Numbered from the stretch's first letter, positions 34,701 through 47,229 are shown. The stretch: 64,000 nt of DNA from Apostichopus japonicus (GCF_037975245.1 NC_092566.1:13141001-13205000); one strand, 5' to 3'. The notes: generated by a model from the letters alone, not told the origin. Made by a program: numbers and translations.

Positions 34701-35733
34701 TGTGTAGTCTAACATCATAATGTTCGATATTAAATCCATTCACAGAGGTTATACTGAATGAAATGCGATGTATGGCACTCAACCATTCTCCGCACCCCCA
34801 CCCATTTCCCCACCCACACACCGCTCCTCCTCCTGTCATATTGGTCACCCTTATCCCAGGCTTGTTGGAGGTCAATGAACTATCTCTATAATATGGCATC
34901 TATGTTATGAAAAGTTACCAGAGGTCCCGTACATTGATCTTGTCTTTGTTTCTAACATATTAATCCTTAATTCCTGAATTCTAACTAAAATTAGAGTAAC
35001 CAAGAACGGTGTGATCTTTAATCCACTTTGAGATGATCAAAGATCAGATCATTCAGAGACAAAACAGAAGATTGTTTAAATGACAATCCAATTAAAGATT
35101 GTTCTTCTTCTGTATAAGGCGACATAAGGTGTTTCCCATTTTTATTAGCAAAATGAAAATACATGCATGTATAAGATAATGTGTATTGCCGATGATAAAG
35201 ATTGAAGGACTGGATTTATGACATTGTGTGTCACTTTAGAATCTCTGTGGAATGTACTACTAAACTTGTATCTTGAATTGTAAATGAGGGATATGTAGGG
35301 GTGCAATTCATCATAACGATAGACACTTTATGAGTCTATTTATCTGGTAAAATTGACTCTATGGTCATAAAATTCTCTTTCCTCGTACATGGCTGTTTGT
35401 TTTATTTCAGAAGAACACATGTTCGATTAAAGTGACTGCGAAGTGTAATGAGATGCCTTTATGAACTCATATTTTTAGGTTAACGATTCATGTGGCTTTG
35501 GCGATGCAGCTTTCACATTAAAAACAAAAAAAGGAAAACCTTTCTAGAGGTTAGCCAAGTACTTCTGTGAAAGCCCCTATCTTGGCGAGCCACATATACG
35601 ATCTGGCTTATGTCAACAATTTTGCTAGAATTCACGTTTAAAGCCACAGTATTATGAGTCATTCTGTTATTTAAACACAACTTATTTCTTTGTTTCTCTT
35701 CCTGGATAAGGCACTAAAATCTTCTCTCTCTAA
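31756..35733. other. AT-rich spacer without recognisable genes
   Basis: A 12-C run lies at 33973-33984. C-rich patches occur near 32636 and 34793-34830. Frames at 31955-32146, 33854-34265 and 34400-34609 show no domain-like pattern. No RNA gene was recognised. Confidence 0.35.
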
Positions 35734-35744
35734 TTTTTTTTTTT

Positions 35745-36134
35745 TTATCTGGTACCGAGATGTAACCCATCTGTCCGTCGGTGACGTTCTGACATATTTA
35801 TAGCAGAGATTCCTCCTTCTAGATTATATCTGTATCTGGCCCTTATCGCGATGATTCTGTCTTCTAGTCGGAGTCCATATACCCACCCTCTCATCTCTTT
35901 TATATTACTGTTAGTACTATTTACCTCAAATGGGAAGAAGTCTCTTTGGCTAAAAGGTACAAGATAAGGAGATGTTTTGAGTCCGTCATCTGTTAAGTGT
36001 TCCCATTTATCAGTCCACGTGACTTGGCTGAAGGTTTTGGATGAGTGAGTAATCTTAGTATTCTGCATATTATGTCTGATCAAGTATAATGTCACTGTTT
36101 CGAAAACTTTCCATTCGTCTGTGTTTGTAGATTT
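35745..36134 (-). pseudogene. Unrecognised coding-like frame (129 codons) ending in the A-tract
   Basis: Open from just after an in-frame TAG (36137-36135) to TAA at 35747-35745. The product is rich in charged and aromatic residues (for example TDEWKVFETVTLYL, TWTDKWEHLTDDGL, MRGWVYGLRLEDRII, AIRARYRYNLEGG), unlike AT-driven chance ORFs. I do not recognise the family. The stop codon is formed by a T plus the first two A of the 13-A tract, so the original frame may have been cut by polyadenylation or truncation. A possible 3' splice site (TTTGTCTCTCCAG) lies shortly upstream, but the TAG follows it in the same frame. It may be an exon of a real minus-strand gene or the mRNA-derived part of a retrocopy. 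Confidence 0.4.
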
Positions 36135-36402
36135 CTAGATCAGTTTCTGGAGAGACAAATGACATGGTACATTGTGACGTCATTGTGCACCATGCCAGGG
36201 ATATTGATGTTGAACCTCGAACGAAACTACAAAATAATCTAAATAAAATAGTTTTTTTTAAAGAAAAGTCGCCCAGGAAAGAACCTGGGCACGAAAACCA
36301 AACTACCAAAACGACTGATCAGCTATTAACCCCAGTCCCCTTGCATCGGGACTGTGACTGTGTGATCATCTTCGGGTGTGTATCACCATTCCCCTCGAAA
36401 GG

Positions 36403-36447
36403 GAACAGATACTACACATGATATTAGCCAAAAGGCCGAGAAGCGAT
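36403..36447 (-). ncRNA. U2 snRNA-like 5' domain
   Basis: The minus strand reads ATCGCTTCTCGGCC, TTTTGGCTAA, TATCATGTGTAG, TATCTGTTC. This matches the conserved first 45 nt of metazoan U2, including stem I and the branch-site recognition sequence GTAGTA, with two clear changes (GATCAAG becomes TATCATG). After 36403 the sequence is not U2: stem II, the Sm site region and stems III-IV are not recognisable. The following segment does fold into hairpins (TTCCC/GGGAA at about 36390-36406, CAGTCCC/GGGACTG at about 36332-36353, GCCCAGG/CCTGGGC at 36271-36290) and then a TTTT. The total, about 185 nt, is close to U2 length. The nearest Sm-like string, GTTTTGG at 36306-36312, is weak. Probably not a functional spliceosomal U2. 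Confidence 0.7.
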
Positions 36448-39400
36448 AAAATAGTTATTCGGATGATAAATACTTTGAGAAACTGGCAAAACAGGACAAT
36501 CATGGACAAGCATGGTTGCAATTATCAACAGTTTGCTGCTCATTCAAGCAAACACAGGCAGGGTAGATCCTACTTAAGCGACAGAAGGATTGATGTAAGG
36601 AGGGACTAAAGTTATGAAACACAAATTCATAATCCATAATAAAAACATTCATTAAGCACACAAACCGTGACAATTGTTCAATGTAATTTGATTTGATTGT
36701 TGATTTATTGCCCTGTAATTTGCATATCGTCCCCATGTGACGTTTCATTCTTTCCTTCCCTAAATTTGCATAACAAGCTTCCGCCTTCATCATACCATGG
36801 AGCTATCTGTTTATAGCTCTATGATCATACTTAGGGAGAAGTCTGATTTCTACGACAGTACGATACCATTAACTTTTACGCCTTGGAACAATTCGGTGAA
36901 ATAAAATTTGTGTAAATATTGAAAACTTTATCCATGTTCATCTCGCCATGATGCTGGGGGGGTCGCACGTGATCTTTAATATTATTTGCCCGTGAGACAA
37001 GGGTGTCAACACACGGGATAAATTGCTTTCTTCACAGCATGCTGACGTCACGGAAGTGTGTAAGATGCTAAGATTTTATTGTTACGTACGGTTCCGTTCT
37101 TTATCATCATAATTCATTACAAAATAACGAGCAGGTTAACTCGGAGCAAAAGTGACATTTATCTCTCACTGACATCAATGAGCAAAAAGCCTTATCTTAT
37201 GATCTCCGCTTTCAGATGCCTTCAATTAAGCTACATATTGTCATTTATATAAACCAATAAATTAAGTGTCACGGCACGAATCGAGTGCATGTTTAGTATC
37301 AGCTCAAATAACGTTTGCCATCTCTGATAGCTTCAGTCTCCTCTAACACGTGGAGACTCGCCGTGTTTATGTTTGATCTGTAATGGTTGCAATAAACTGT
37401 CAATTCAGGAGAAGAGAAACATTTGCACCATGTTGTTTGGTGTAATACTACTCTCTCACCAAGCTGTAGGTTTATGTCAGTATTTATAGCAGTTTTCCAT
37501 GCCTTAAAGCAGCTGTATATGCGCCTTCGTTTAGATTAAACTTTTCAAGCATGAATATTCATCAGTAAATGTATACTGTACGATATTATCCACATATTCG
37601 CTACGGTAATATCCATTGGAATTGTTCTTGTGTGTGATGGATGTATGCGAATGACGGTGCATCCTTTCGATCATGGGAACTTATTTTCTTTCGGGTACAC
37701 CTTCATATATTTGTATCTATCTGTGGCAATGAGCTGATGACGTCACTCATCTACAAATTACGCCGTACACACTTATGTTTTAATATATATTAGAAACATT
37801 GTCGTCGTTTTCATCATAAGAAATGATTTTATACTATATATAACTTATGCATAGTAGTGGAGTGCATCGTTGTGGGATATTAGTGGTTGAGCTTAACTAG
37901 ACAAGCGACAATAAAATACGAACCAAAAGAGACCGAGAGAGACTCAAAGAGCGACCTCGATGTAACGTAATACAGCAATCATCTCTATACCTTACGTGAT
38001 AGAGATGTTTGTGATGATTAAATCTCCCAAACGACTTAGCAGCTTGATTTCCTGTTCACAATGTACCTCAATGATTGAATTTATGTCAGATGGCTAGATA
38101 TCATTTCTTTTAGTTTTTCGATTAGTTTCAACTTTGTAAGAATGATCAGTGGATGATATCAACGCCAGATGAATCTTTTGTAGAAACGACTGAACAGCAA
38201 GTTTAGCGTATACAACTTGGTGAATTCATGTAGAGATTTATACCTTTAACCATGCTTGTAAATTACAAACATATGCAACTTTAATTGACATTGTCGCACA
38301 GCGATACAAATTATAAATGACGAATGGGTTACGCATTTCATATCTTTAATTTATCGATGTAAACCAACTGTTTATTTATTTACATCATTCACAAAACAAA
38401 ACAAAAATAGGGGGCGGGGTGATGGAAAAGAAGTTAAAATTATATCTGGTAGGCCTGCAGTACAACTCCCAATTTTCAGGTAAATGCTTGAAGTTTTTAA
38501 AATGTACATTCTTGTTGGTTCCGACCCTCCAAGTATTTTCCCGACACATTGAAGAGTACATTTGATACTAACGTACGTTAGTGTTTCAGTGGGGAAATAT
38601 TTGATGAGGTTAGCAGTAACATGATTGTACAAGTTCGAACATGAATATCCATCATTTGACCTATTGGCACATTTGGTGGCAGTACTGATAACTTTGAACT
38701 GAGGTTCTGTTGCTATGTCATAGGAACTATACTAAATGTCAGAAATGTTTCGGTGAACCGGATAGCAGTTCCTCACGATTGAAAAAAAGTTTAAATGTCT
38801 TAGAATTGAATACCAAAATGTTTAATCTACTACAGAAATTAATTCAAGATTAAGGAGTTTCATCTATCACGTGTGAGTTAGAACAAACACCAAAATGTTT
38901 GTATACACTGATTTAGTTTCTTAAAATTGTGCAAAAATCCGTCGCTTGTAGTGTGATTAATTACTTTGGCCACATATTTTTGAACAATTTACTGTTTTTT
39001 TTTTTTTTGATAATTTGTTTTAACTAAGCTTTCATATGCTAATGTTGCTTTTCATTAGCAGGTTGGAGGTAACATTCTTGCGCACTGTTAGTTGGATAAG
39101 ATCGATAGGTTGTATACAGTTGTAGGAACTCTGAAATTGTTTCACGAAAAAACTTGGGTATATTATGTTATGGAAATCATGAAAAATTGACTTTAACTCC
39201 CTGTTAAATTATTCTTTATACATCTTGCCGATTTTCCTTCTCCATACGACACATCAATTCCATGTTGCCATTTCCGCGTTCCAAAATAACATGCATGTGA
39301 AATTCGTGAAAGTGGATGGCAAGAGATTTAATTTCCCACATCTGGCAAACAAATGGCCAACGTAGCCGAAGTCAGTTGAAAGAAAATCTAACTATTTGGA

Positions 39401-39791
39401 TAAAACTTTACGTTACTGATATGACTGATCTAACAATTCTTTGTTAACCTCAAAAGTTCATTGGCTGAAAGTCGTTAAACCGAAGCCAATGATATAAGAC
39501 GCGTAGAACAAATACAGTGCAGTATCGTTTTCCATGTAACGTAATCCATAAACCAAACTGCTGATTCAGATGTGTTAACCGCGGACCGTGCCATGATCAT
39601 GATAAAGCAAACACGCATCAGTTACATTAAGATACGCAAGAAAAACCTATCTATTGTTAGAAACAGCTTAGGCTATTGTTGTACAATCCATGGTTTTGTG
39701 TTTTCTTTTATTCGTAAATACCCAGCAAACATATCAGGGAAGATTTTGTCTTCTTGTTCTATCAAGCATACTTTTATTCAAGTTTCCTTTT
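36448..39791. other. AT-rich spacer without recognisable genes
   Basis: I see no exon, RNA gene or transposon end. The part directly upstream of the U2-like start (36448-36510) carries TATTTAT about 20-25 bp before it on the minus strand, but no element I can name as an snRNA promoter. Confidence 0.35.
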
Positions 39792-39826
39792 TGTGTGTGT
39801 GAGGGTGTGTGTGTGTGTTTGTGTTC
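39792..39826. repeat. (TG)n microsatellite
   Basis: TG dinucleotides with GAGGG and TTT interruptions. Confidence 0.85.
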
Positions 39827-39931
39827 AAATTATATGTCAGAATGTGCAGAAATGCTCTTAGGCTGGCTGTAAAATGGCAGTTGAAGTGTTAACTTGCGTG
39901 ACCATTATTGGACTTCTAGCATATTTACGGG

Positions 39932-40238
39932 CAGGCGCGTAGCGAGGAATTTGCCAAGGGAGGGGCGAACCTGTAGGCAAACTCTTAGAGCCGTAGATTC
40001 GGCACTGGAAATTATCTAAGCGTACCGCCACCACGTGTTGGCGCGAAGCGTACAAGAACATTTTGGCCGAAAATGCCTCCCAGACCGATGGAAATGGCAC
40101 TTCCCAGGCCCTGTAAGTTGCATCTAAGCATTTTCCATTTTGAAATTACTAGCGATATCATAAAAACATACAAAAAATTGCTCAAGGGGGGGGGGGAGCG
40201 GTCGCCCCCTTTTCCCCCCTCCCTTCGCTACTCGCCTG
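39932..40238. mobile_element. Complete non-autonomous hAT-type transposon, 307 bp
   Basis: Left end CAGGCGCGTAGCGAGG; right end inverted CAGGCGAGTAGCGAAGG. A perfect 8-bp target duplication TTTACGGG occupies 39924-39931 and 40239-40246. The interior shares long stretches with 19485-19740. Compared with that copy it carries an extra segment (CTCTTAGAGCCGTAGATTCGG, 21 bp, near 39982), so one of the two has an indel. No coding capacity. Confidence 0.93.
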
Positions 40239-40246
40239 TTTACGGG

Positions 40247-43200
40247 TCATACTGATGACCTGGTTTAACTTGGTATCATAAATGTGTTCTACTTTCGTGA
40301 CTATATATAGTTATTAGTTACGAATGTTCATAATTGAATAAAACGACAAATTCGAATACAGAAACAAAATAAGCATTCTCTAAACGTCAGGGACAAAGAA
40401 CTATACAGCAGCTCTCTGGTTGCATGTTGAAAACTCAGTTATAAGCGCAATGAATAAAGGAAATACAACTTTATCATTTGCGTTGTAGCTAGTGTACAAG
40501 GGCGGTAACTATAACTACATTCTAGATTACACTGTCTGGCTACGAGGAACGTAGGATGATTTCAAATGATGAGACGACAACACTTTGACATCATGTGATG
40601 TGAAGTAGACGTATACCCATTCCCACACCCCGAGTCCATTCACACCCCCCCCCCCCCTTCACCATCACCACATGAAAAAGATACCACATGAAATGCCCAA
40701 ATCTAAATGATCATATTCAGCAGGATCTCCAGTACTGTCATTATTTTTATGTAGCGTCCATTTTGTCGATGTCAATAGCCAAGTTCCTTATCACATAAAA
40801 GGCAGAAGACTCTATCCTATGGTTGAGGTCTGCGAAGTAACTTGCTCTCATTGGCCTATATTTTGATTTGAGAAATTAAAGGGAATATGTCCTCAAGTGA
40901 TCTACTGCCACCCCCCCCCCCTTACCCAGTCCCTGTTGATTTTCGATTTCACCTCCTCCACCCATATGTTTACTAAACCACCAGTTTTGATCTCAAAGTT
41001 TTCATCATTAAAATGCATCAATTAATAAGTTTTCTCTCGATCTGTAACTTACCTTAACCTTAGAATGGGGAAAGTTTATCTGCTATATTCCTCAGCAGCA
41101 ATATCTGACCTCAAAGTTTAAAAGACCGCCTAATTTGAAGTAATTCCATAAATACAAGTCAAATTCGGGTAGAATGTGCCTCTTTTACATGTTTGGACAT
41201 TTTTGGTCGAGTTTCCTCTGCCTTATTTGAATTAAGAGTCTCCAAGATTTTAATATCCGAATTTAAAGTATCCAATAATGTAGAGGAAGTTCGCTTTCTG
41301 AAATTAAAAGTTAGAATTATAGAGGGTGCTCATGGAAGATTTTGTCGGTTTCGTGTTTAGTCGTTGGGACATAAAATTCCAGTTTGATTGGTCCACATTA
41401 GTCGCGTAGAATTGACGGTAGGGTTTAGTTTTTATGAAAAGAGATAAGGCACGAACATTAGGGGATGATAAAACAAATCATTCTTTTAAAGGGGTCTTTT
41501 TATTTCACTCAAAACTGAAGGCCTATACCATCACAGATGACAAAGAATATGCCGGAAGACAAACGAATTTGTTAAGAATACATTCACTGGAAAACACTGC
41601 ATTAAATTTACTTCTTCTTGGTCTAAAATTAACTTTAACAAACCAAATACCAATATATTTGAAAACATATTTGATAAATCCTCCCTTATACCATTAAAAA
41701 TATTTTCGTGTAATGATGTCTTTCAATGCATCAAGAATTCTCTTTAGGACAAAATCCATATGGTAATGTACGGGGGTACATAGAAAAGTTAAAATCATAA
41801 TTGGTCCTCCCCTGTGTACGTATCCAGAGGTTCCTCTCACCCACCCCCATCCCCACCCCACCCTCACCCCTACCCACAATTTCCAGTTCATTCTTGACCC
41901 ATGTCTTTACGGACCTGAATTTATCAATGTCTATTATTGTTTAATATTGCATTGCTTAAATTAAAGCATTTTCAAACTGATCACAACATGACATGATTCG
42001 TTTGCAGTAAGTTACGTAGAAAAGAACAACAAACTTAGTTTAGACAACGAAATAAGTTCTCCTTTTCGCGTTCCATACTTGGATATTGTTTGTACTTGCG
42101 TTCGTACACTTCCATCCGCCCTATTATTGACTGTAGGGTAAAAAGTCTGCACCTTTCAACACAGCTTCTGCGACTCCGTGCAGGGTAAACATGTTCCATG
42201 TATGTTATACGCTCATGAATTGAAATTGATACAAGTTAGCCCGAGGGTTGATAATTTTTGTATTTTTCGGTCACCCTTTAATATTCTATTTCCATGAGGT
42301 GCAGCCTATCTCCAGACTCTGTCGGTTCATTCTGGCTAATAACCCACGTATGTGTTATGAAGTTATCGAAGGGTTCTTGAACTTGCGATAAGCATGTTTA
42401 TTAGGGATCTTTGATTAGAAGGGTATCGCGCCACGTTGAGTCACCGAGGTGGGTGGCCTACACTTCACAGCGTCTCAGATCAAGAAATCGAATAACGTGT
42501 TGTTTATGATGTACAATCTTATGTCTTGATCCTTGTACATGCTGATACAGATCAAGTTGGAACCTGGAACACTCACATATGATGATTTATAGCTATAAAT
42601 ATCTGACCCACGTGATTCAGCGACACCAGAGGATGAGTGACTTTTGTTATATTACCCTGTGGGTGGTAACCCCCCCTCCACCTTCCCCCACCCTAACCAA
42701 CCCCTTCTACTCTGTAAATAATCTACTCACTAAAAGGGGACATTTATTATTAAAGTCCATTTCTTTACATGCATTTGCAAAGAACGGAATCAAGTGAATT
42801 TGACATCGTCATATGTAGTGAAGGCTGTCCTACTTAGGAAATAAAATGGGTTAATTTGTGGTTCAAGACGGGTAAAGGTGGGGTAATTTGTGGTTGGAAA
42901 TGAGGCACACTGAAGATTGTGAAGACAGCACGAGAAATGTCAGTCTTGTTGTCGGGTGAGTCAAGTTGAGAGAAAACAAACTATGGCCGATTAATACCGG
43001 ATGAACATTTCAAACCTGAAAGCAACATTTTGCTTTGCTTAGAATTTTGTTATAATCTTAAGACATCTCAATGGCTCCTCCATTTAGAAATACAAGTTGC
43101 TCAGCTCCTGAGGGTCGCACACCCATTTTCGTACGGGGTGGAGGGGGGGGGGGACTAAGATATTATGTGATATTGTCGGCAAAGGAAGGGAACCAAGTGG

Positions 43201-43490
43201 AGGATGGCCCCTCCCCATTTGTTAATTTTATGTAAAATGGAGAATGCCTAGGAAGAATTTTTTTAAACAAATTTAAAGAATTCGAGTGTGTAGATTGTAC
43301 CACATAGACGTCTTATATACCTATTTTCTGCAGGTACACTAGAGTTGTTTGTAAATATTCTGCCTTTATTGGGGCTGAGCTAAAGGCCCACCTTCATCCC
43401 ATATTAGTGTAAGAGGTTCCGCCTCGGGCTCAGCTTAATACAAAACATGATGTATAGCCTATCTCACAATTTATTGTAATATTTTTTTTT
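40247..43490. other. AT-rich spacer with C/G runs, no recognisable genes
   Basis: A 13-C run lies at 40645-40657, an 11-C run at 40911-40921 and an 11-G run at 43143-43153. C-rich patches occur at 41838-41876 and 42670-42700. Several sit next to CCCCACCC-like sequence and may mark decayed hAT subterminal regions. Frames at 41434-41697 and 42579-42797 are unremarkable. Confidence 0.35.
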
Positions 43491-43491
43491 A

Positions 43492-43534
<43 letters not shown>
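43491..43534. repeat. (ATT)n microsatellite
   Basis: About 14 ATT units preceded by a short T run. Confidence 0.95.
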
Positions 43535-43536
<2 letters not shown>

Positions 43537-45479
43537 CAACATTATGTCATCATTCCCTGCTGGTGGCGCCCCCTCTATAGACTAGAAAAATGTTTTCTAC
43601 ATGCACTTTATCTTTCCTTTAACTGTTGATGATTATGATATCATAAGATATCCCAAAATTAAAACCCAAATTGAAACAAACACAACAGCACGCACTTAGG
43701 GCATGTGTTTTCACATGAAGTTTGTGAAACAACACTAGTTCAAGGTTATGATTTCTGACACTATTAAGCCAGCTAAAAATGCTCAAGGTAACCCCAAAAT
43801 ATTTTTATTGGAAGTTGGTCACATAAATTATTCAAACATTTGAGGAGGTTCATATATATTATTGAAAAATTCTGCTCCAAAGATTTTAGTTGTAGTTAAG
43901 GGCAAAAACGTTTAGTGATATGTGACCATTTTCTTGCTCTCTAGTATATTTTTGCGGCAGCATTGATGACCTTCGGTGACTCGATAATAAACATCTTGTG
44001 GGATTGGAGCTTAATTTACGCTTCTTCGCAACAGAATAACGTCTCGTTGACAAAAATAGGAATCAGCGAATTAGTTCTTCTCCAAATGACGAGGCCTTAT
44101 CAGTAATGTTTACAGGTGACTGCTTGTTTTGTTGTACTAGGACGATCTGGTTTCAATGTTTTCCAACTAACAATCGTAAAGCCTTTAGCCACCACAAAAT
44201 GGACAAAGAATAGAATAGGCTAGGCATCTAATACATCATTGAAGGGATGATGAACAAAGACCATCAGAACGCCAAATTGTCGCGTTTGTTCATATACTGT
44301 TCATCGCAAACAAGTAAAGCAATGAGAAGCTGTGCCAGAACACAATCGTTAATCATAGTTATTTCACAAGTAATTGCTCATTTAGTTCTCCGTTTTCTGC
44401 ATTGGAATGTTAGCCACTTGATTTGGTCGGTTAGTATTCCAGTTGCCCTCCCTTAATCAAGGGTATAAATTAGGGTAAAAAATGGACAACTTCCGTATTG
44501 GTCACAAAGCTATACAGAGTCCACACAGTCACAATGAAATCGGACTAATTCTGAGGTGATAGAACCTGTAGTAAACTTGTAGTAAATCATCATTATGTAC
44601 AACCAGTGTCTTCTTGCAAGACAGATCAGTCGATGAGATTGTGTCGAGAGAAACTTGCAAACCTAATTTAGCATGATACTAACTGCATTGCTAAATATAA
44701 TAAGAAAGAAAGATAGTGAAAAAAGACTTTGCTAGCCTCAAGTTATATATAGCGAGAGTGCGAGACCATGGCCAGAATATCGGGATAACTTTATGCACCC
44801 ATGTTGCCCCTCTCCCTTGTACTCTCAATCTCGAACTGGTGAATATGATATAGAGACATTTTGTAAACCTATACTGCATGTGATTTATTTAAGAAATAAA
44901 AGTGTCCCTTATATTGCGTTCTCTGCCGTTCTTTTCAGTTCTGTGTTACCAATTAGAGCAAGTTTAGCCGAGGAAGCTGGACTCGCATACAACATTTGAA
45001 ATTCTACCAAAAAATAATATGTCTTGCAATATTTGGTTTTATGAGCGATATCAATTCAGTTTATACTTCGAAAACTTTGGAAAACACTTACTTTTCGACA
45101 TAACTTCTTAAATCTAGTCTAAAGTTTCATTTGATGTATAGTTGTGAAAACGACACACCATTTGTGACATTGCATAATCAGTTTTGCTTGCCATAAAATA
45201 CCATTATTCGTGAAAATATCCAGCGTAGTGTTCTAATTTGGTCAATTATTGTCCAATCTTGCAATAATCGGTACTTAGTTGGGTAAATTACTGGAAATTC
45301 GCAACACCACTCAAAATGAAGCTGTATGCAATGCTAACTGTAAATTGTTGTATAAAGGACGACGGCTTGTTAAGATTCTCTAAGCCGCAAAATTGCCGAG
45401 TGTTGTTAGCTGCTGTGGTTTAGATTGTATTTAGAAGTAAGTAGCATGTGAACATCTGCTTGCTTCTATACAATTGCAG
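43535..45479. other. Spacer; transition to repeat-poor DNA
   Basis: No gene recognised. From here to the right end, long poly(G)/poly(C) runs and hAT ends are no longer seen. Immediately left of 45480 is a good 3' splice site tract. Confidence 0.35.
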
Positions 45480-45556
45480 TGTGCGGCCGGGGCCTCCAAG
45501 GGATTGGCTGGGTGACGCTCCGCTGTAACGCCGCATGACTCTCCCACACCAGTTCG
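45480..45556 (+). other. Candidate non-coding 5' exon, 77 bp, GC-rich
   Basis: Bounded by TTGCTTCTATACAATTGCAG on the left and a donor TTCG|GTAAGC on the right. The enclosed segment is strongly GC- and CpG-rich (GTGCGGCCGGGGCC, GACGCTCCGCTGTAACGCCG) against AT-rich flanks. All three frames contain stops, so if it is an exon it is 5' UTR. The same segment contains ATTGGC (a CCAAT box on the minus strand) and TGACGC, so it could instead be a small core promoter. A splice to the next candidate exon at 46978 would use an intron of about 1.4 kb. Confidence 0.35.
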
Positions 45557-47229
45557 GTAAGCTACAACCATATGGTAAATGTATGAAATATTAATAATCA
45601 AGGGGAAAGGCGCGGTGATGTAGTGAAGCTCACATATTAAAATCCACTTTCAAAGAAATTGTTTCATAGTATTGTCCATTTTACGGTACCATAAACACGA
45701 TTTTCAAGATGACTCGTTCAATTAGATAGATCGGCGGCGGCGATAGCCCTAAAAGAAGTTTTTGCCTCTGGAAGCTAATGCACCTCCGCCCCTGCATCCC
45801 TCCCTTAATATCCGCTGACAGACACCGCTTACCTGCATCATATATGGAAATGGGTTGAAAGGAACAGACCAAGTATGAAATTTAATGTACAGTAGGCTTA
45901 GTGGACCAGAGAGAAGTGAGAACGTATACGATCAGCTAAAGTTTACTGCACTGACAAACTTATTAATATATAGTAAGTCTATAATCTTCTAAGTCTGCCC
46001 TTTCATCGATGCTGTTAGTATTATCACAATACTTAATGGCACTTTTTTATATTTTTATTTAATGGTATTGAAATAGAAAGGAATTACTTGAGCGGCAAAG
46101 ACAAGCGGATATTTCAAGTGATAAACAGGAGATATTGTAACACTACAAATCTAAGAATCTACAGGATATGCTCTGTTTTCATAACATGTTTCGTTTGATT
46201 ACTAATACTTGATAACTCGATCAACAGAAGTGAGACAACACACGTCTTAGCTTCCTTTCTTCTTACCAAACGTATCTTTTGCGAGCAACAGCGGGCTTGA
46301 AAAGTGCAAATAGACAGTTTCGCATCTATTCTAGGGATATTACTCGTTTATATTCCAGCCAAATCCTGCTTGGGACGGTAGGAAGATCCAGACACGTCTC
46401 GGAACAAAGAAATGTGTGAAAAATAATACCCCCCATTGTAGTCCCGCAGCTTATTGTGATTTATGTACGGCTCTAGCGGTATTCTTGAAAACAAGCTCGA
46501 GTTTGTTCAATTTAATGCTCGAATACACGCCATAAATTAATGAAAGGTGATTTGCAAAAGGACTTGCGGAAGCGGTCACAGCAAAAACGTCGAGCGACAC
46601 CGCAACGAGTTCCCTCCTTGGAATTGACAACAAACTAGTGGCCCTCTACACTATTTTAGAGGGGTTTTATTTTAACATTCATATTGACCACAAATATATG
46701 ACGTTAGAAACAACATTTTGTATCGCCAAATTTTTTTAGTCAAAAAATAAATATACCTAGCGAGCATAAGAGACAGATAAAGTGATATTTTTGAGGTTTC
46801 ATTTACTAGGTTATAATTTTGGACCAGGGAATAAACTCTACCGCATAGATTGCAGTCCATTCATGAAAATCCAGCACGCCGATATACAGCTGCCGTTGTA
46901 TTACATCGGGTGATGTGCGAAAGCTAAGTAACTAAACACTGGATTATTTTGTTTCTGTGTTCTCTTTGAATTTTCAGGTTTCCATCTCATTTGACGCAAA
47001 CAGTGTGGACCTTGACCCAACACGGATGTGAGAAATGGCTCTACGATTCTGGTAGGAAAGCTTTCTTTAACAACTGGCTTGACTACGATTTGGGTAAAAA
47101 TTGACGGACTGCAAAGTTACCAGCACTCACCAGACGGTGCCTGAGGGGTTTTGTAACGGAAAGCGCAAGTTGTCACTTCGCAACAAGCCACCGTTCACGT
47201 TAGAGCTATCCGAAGTTTTATCTCGAGAC

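Larger units (their letters stand above)
35734..36447 (-). mobile_element. Putative U2-snRNA-headed retrotransposed chimera, 714 bp
   Basis: On the minus strand the unit starts at 36447 with the exact 5' end of U2 snRNA and keeps U2 identity for 45 nt. It then switches to unrelated sequence with several stem-loops (36402-36265), and runs through an open frame of 129 codons to a 13-A tract at 35746-35734. A small-RNA 5' end, a foreign body and a 3' A-tail is the pattern of snRNA-mRNA chimeric retrocopies made by LINE template switching, and also of snRNA-headed SINEs. Clear target duplications were not found; only TAAAAT is shared by the two flanks. Alternatives: a U2 gene cut by a U2-targeting non-LTR element, or a divergent U2-like RNA gene next to an unrelated exon. 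Confidence 0.5.

Noticed and set aside
36403-36447. Intact U2 snRNA gene
   Set aside because: U2 identity ends after 45 nt; no recognisable stem II, Sm site or 3' stems of U2.
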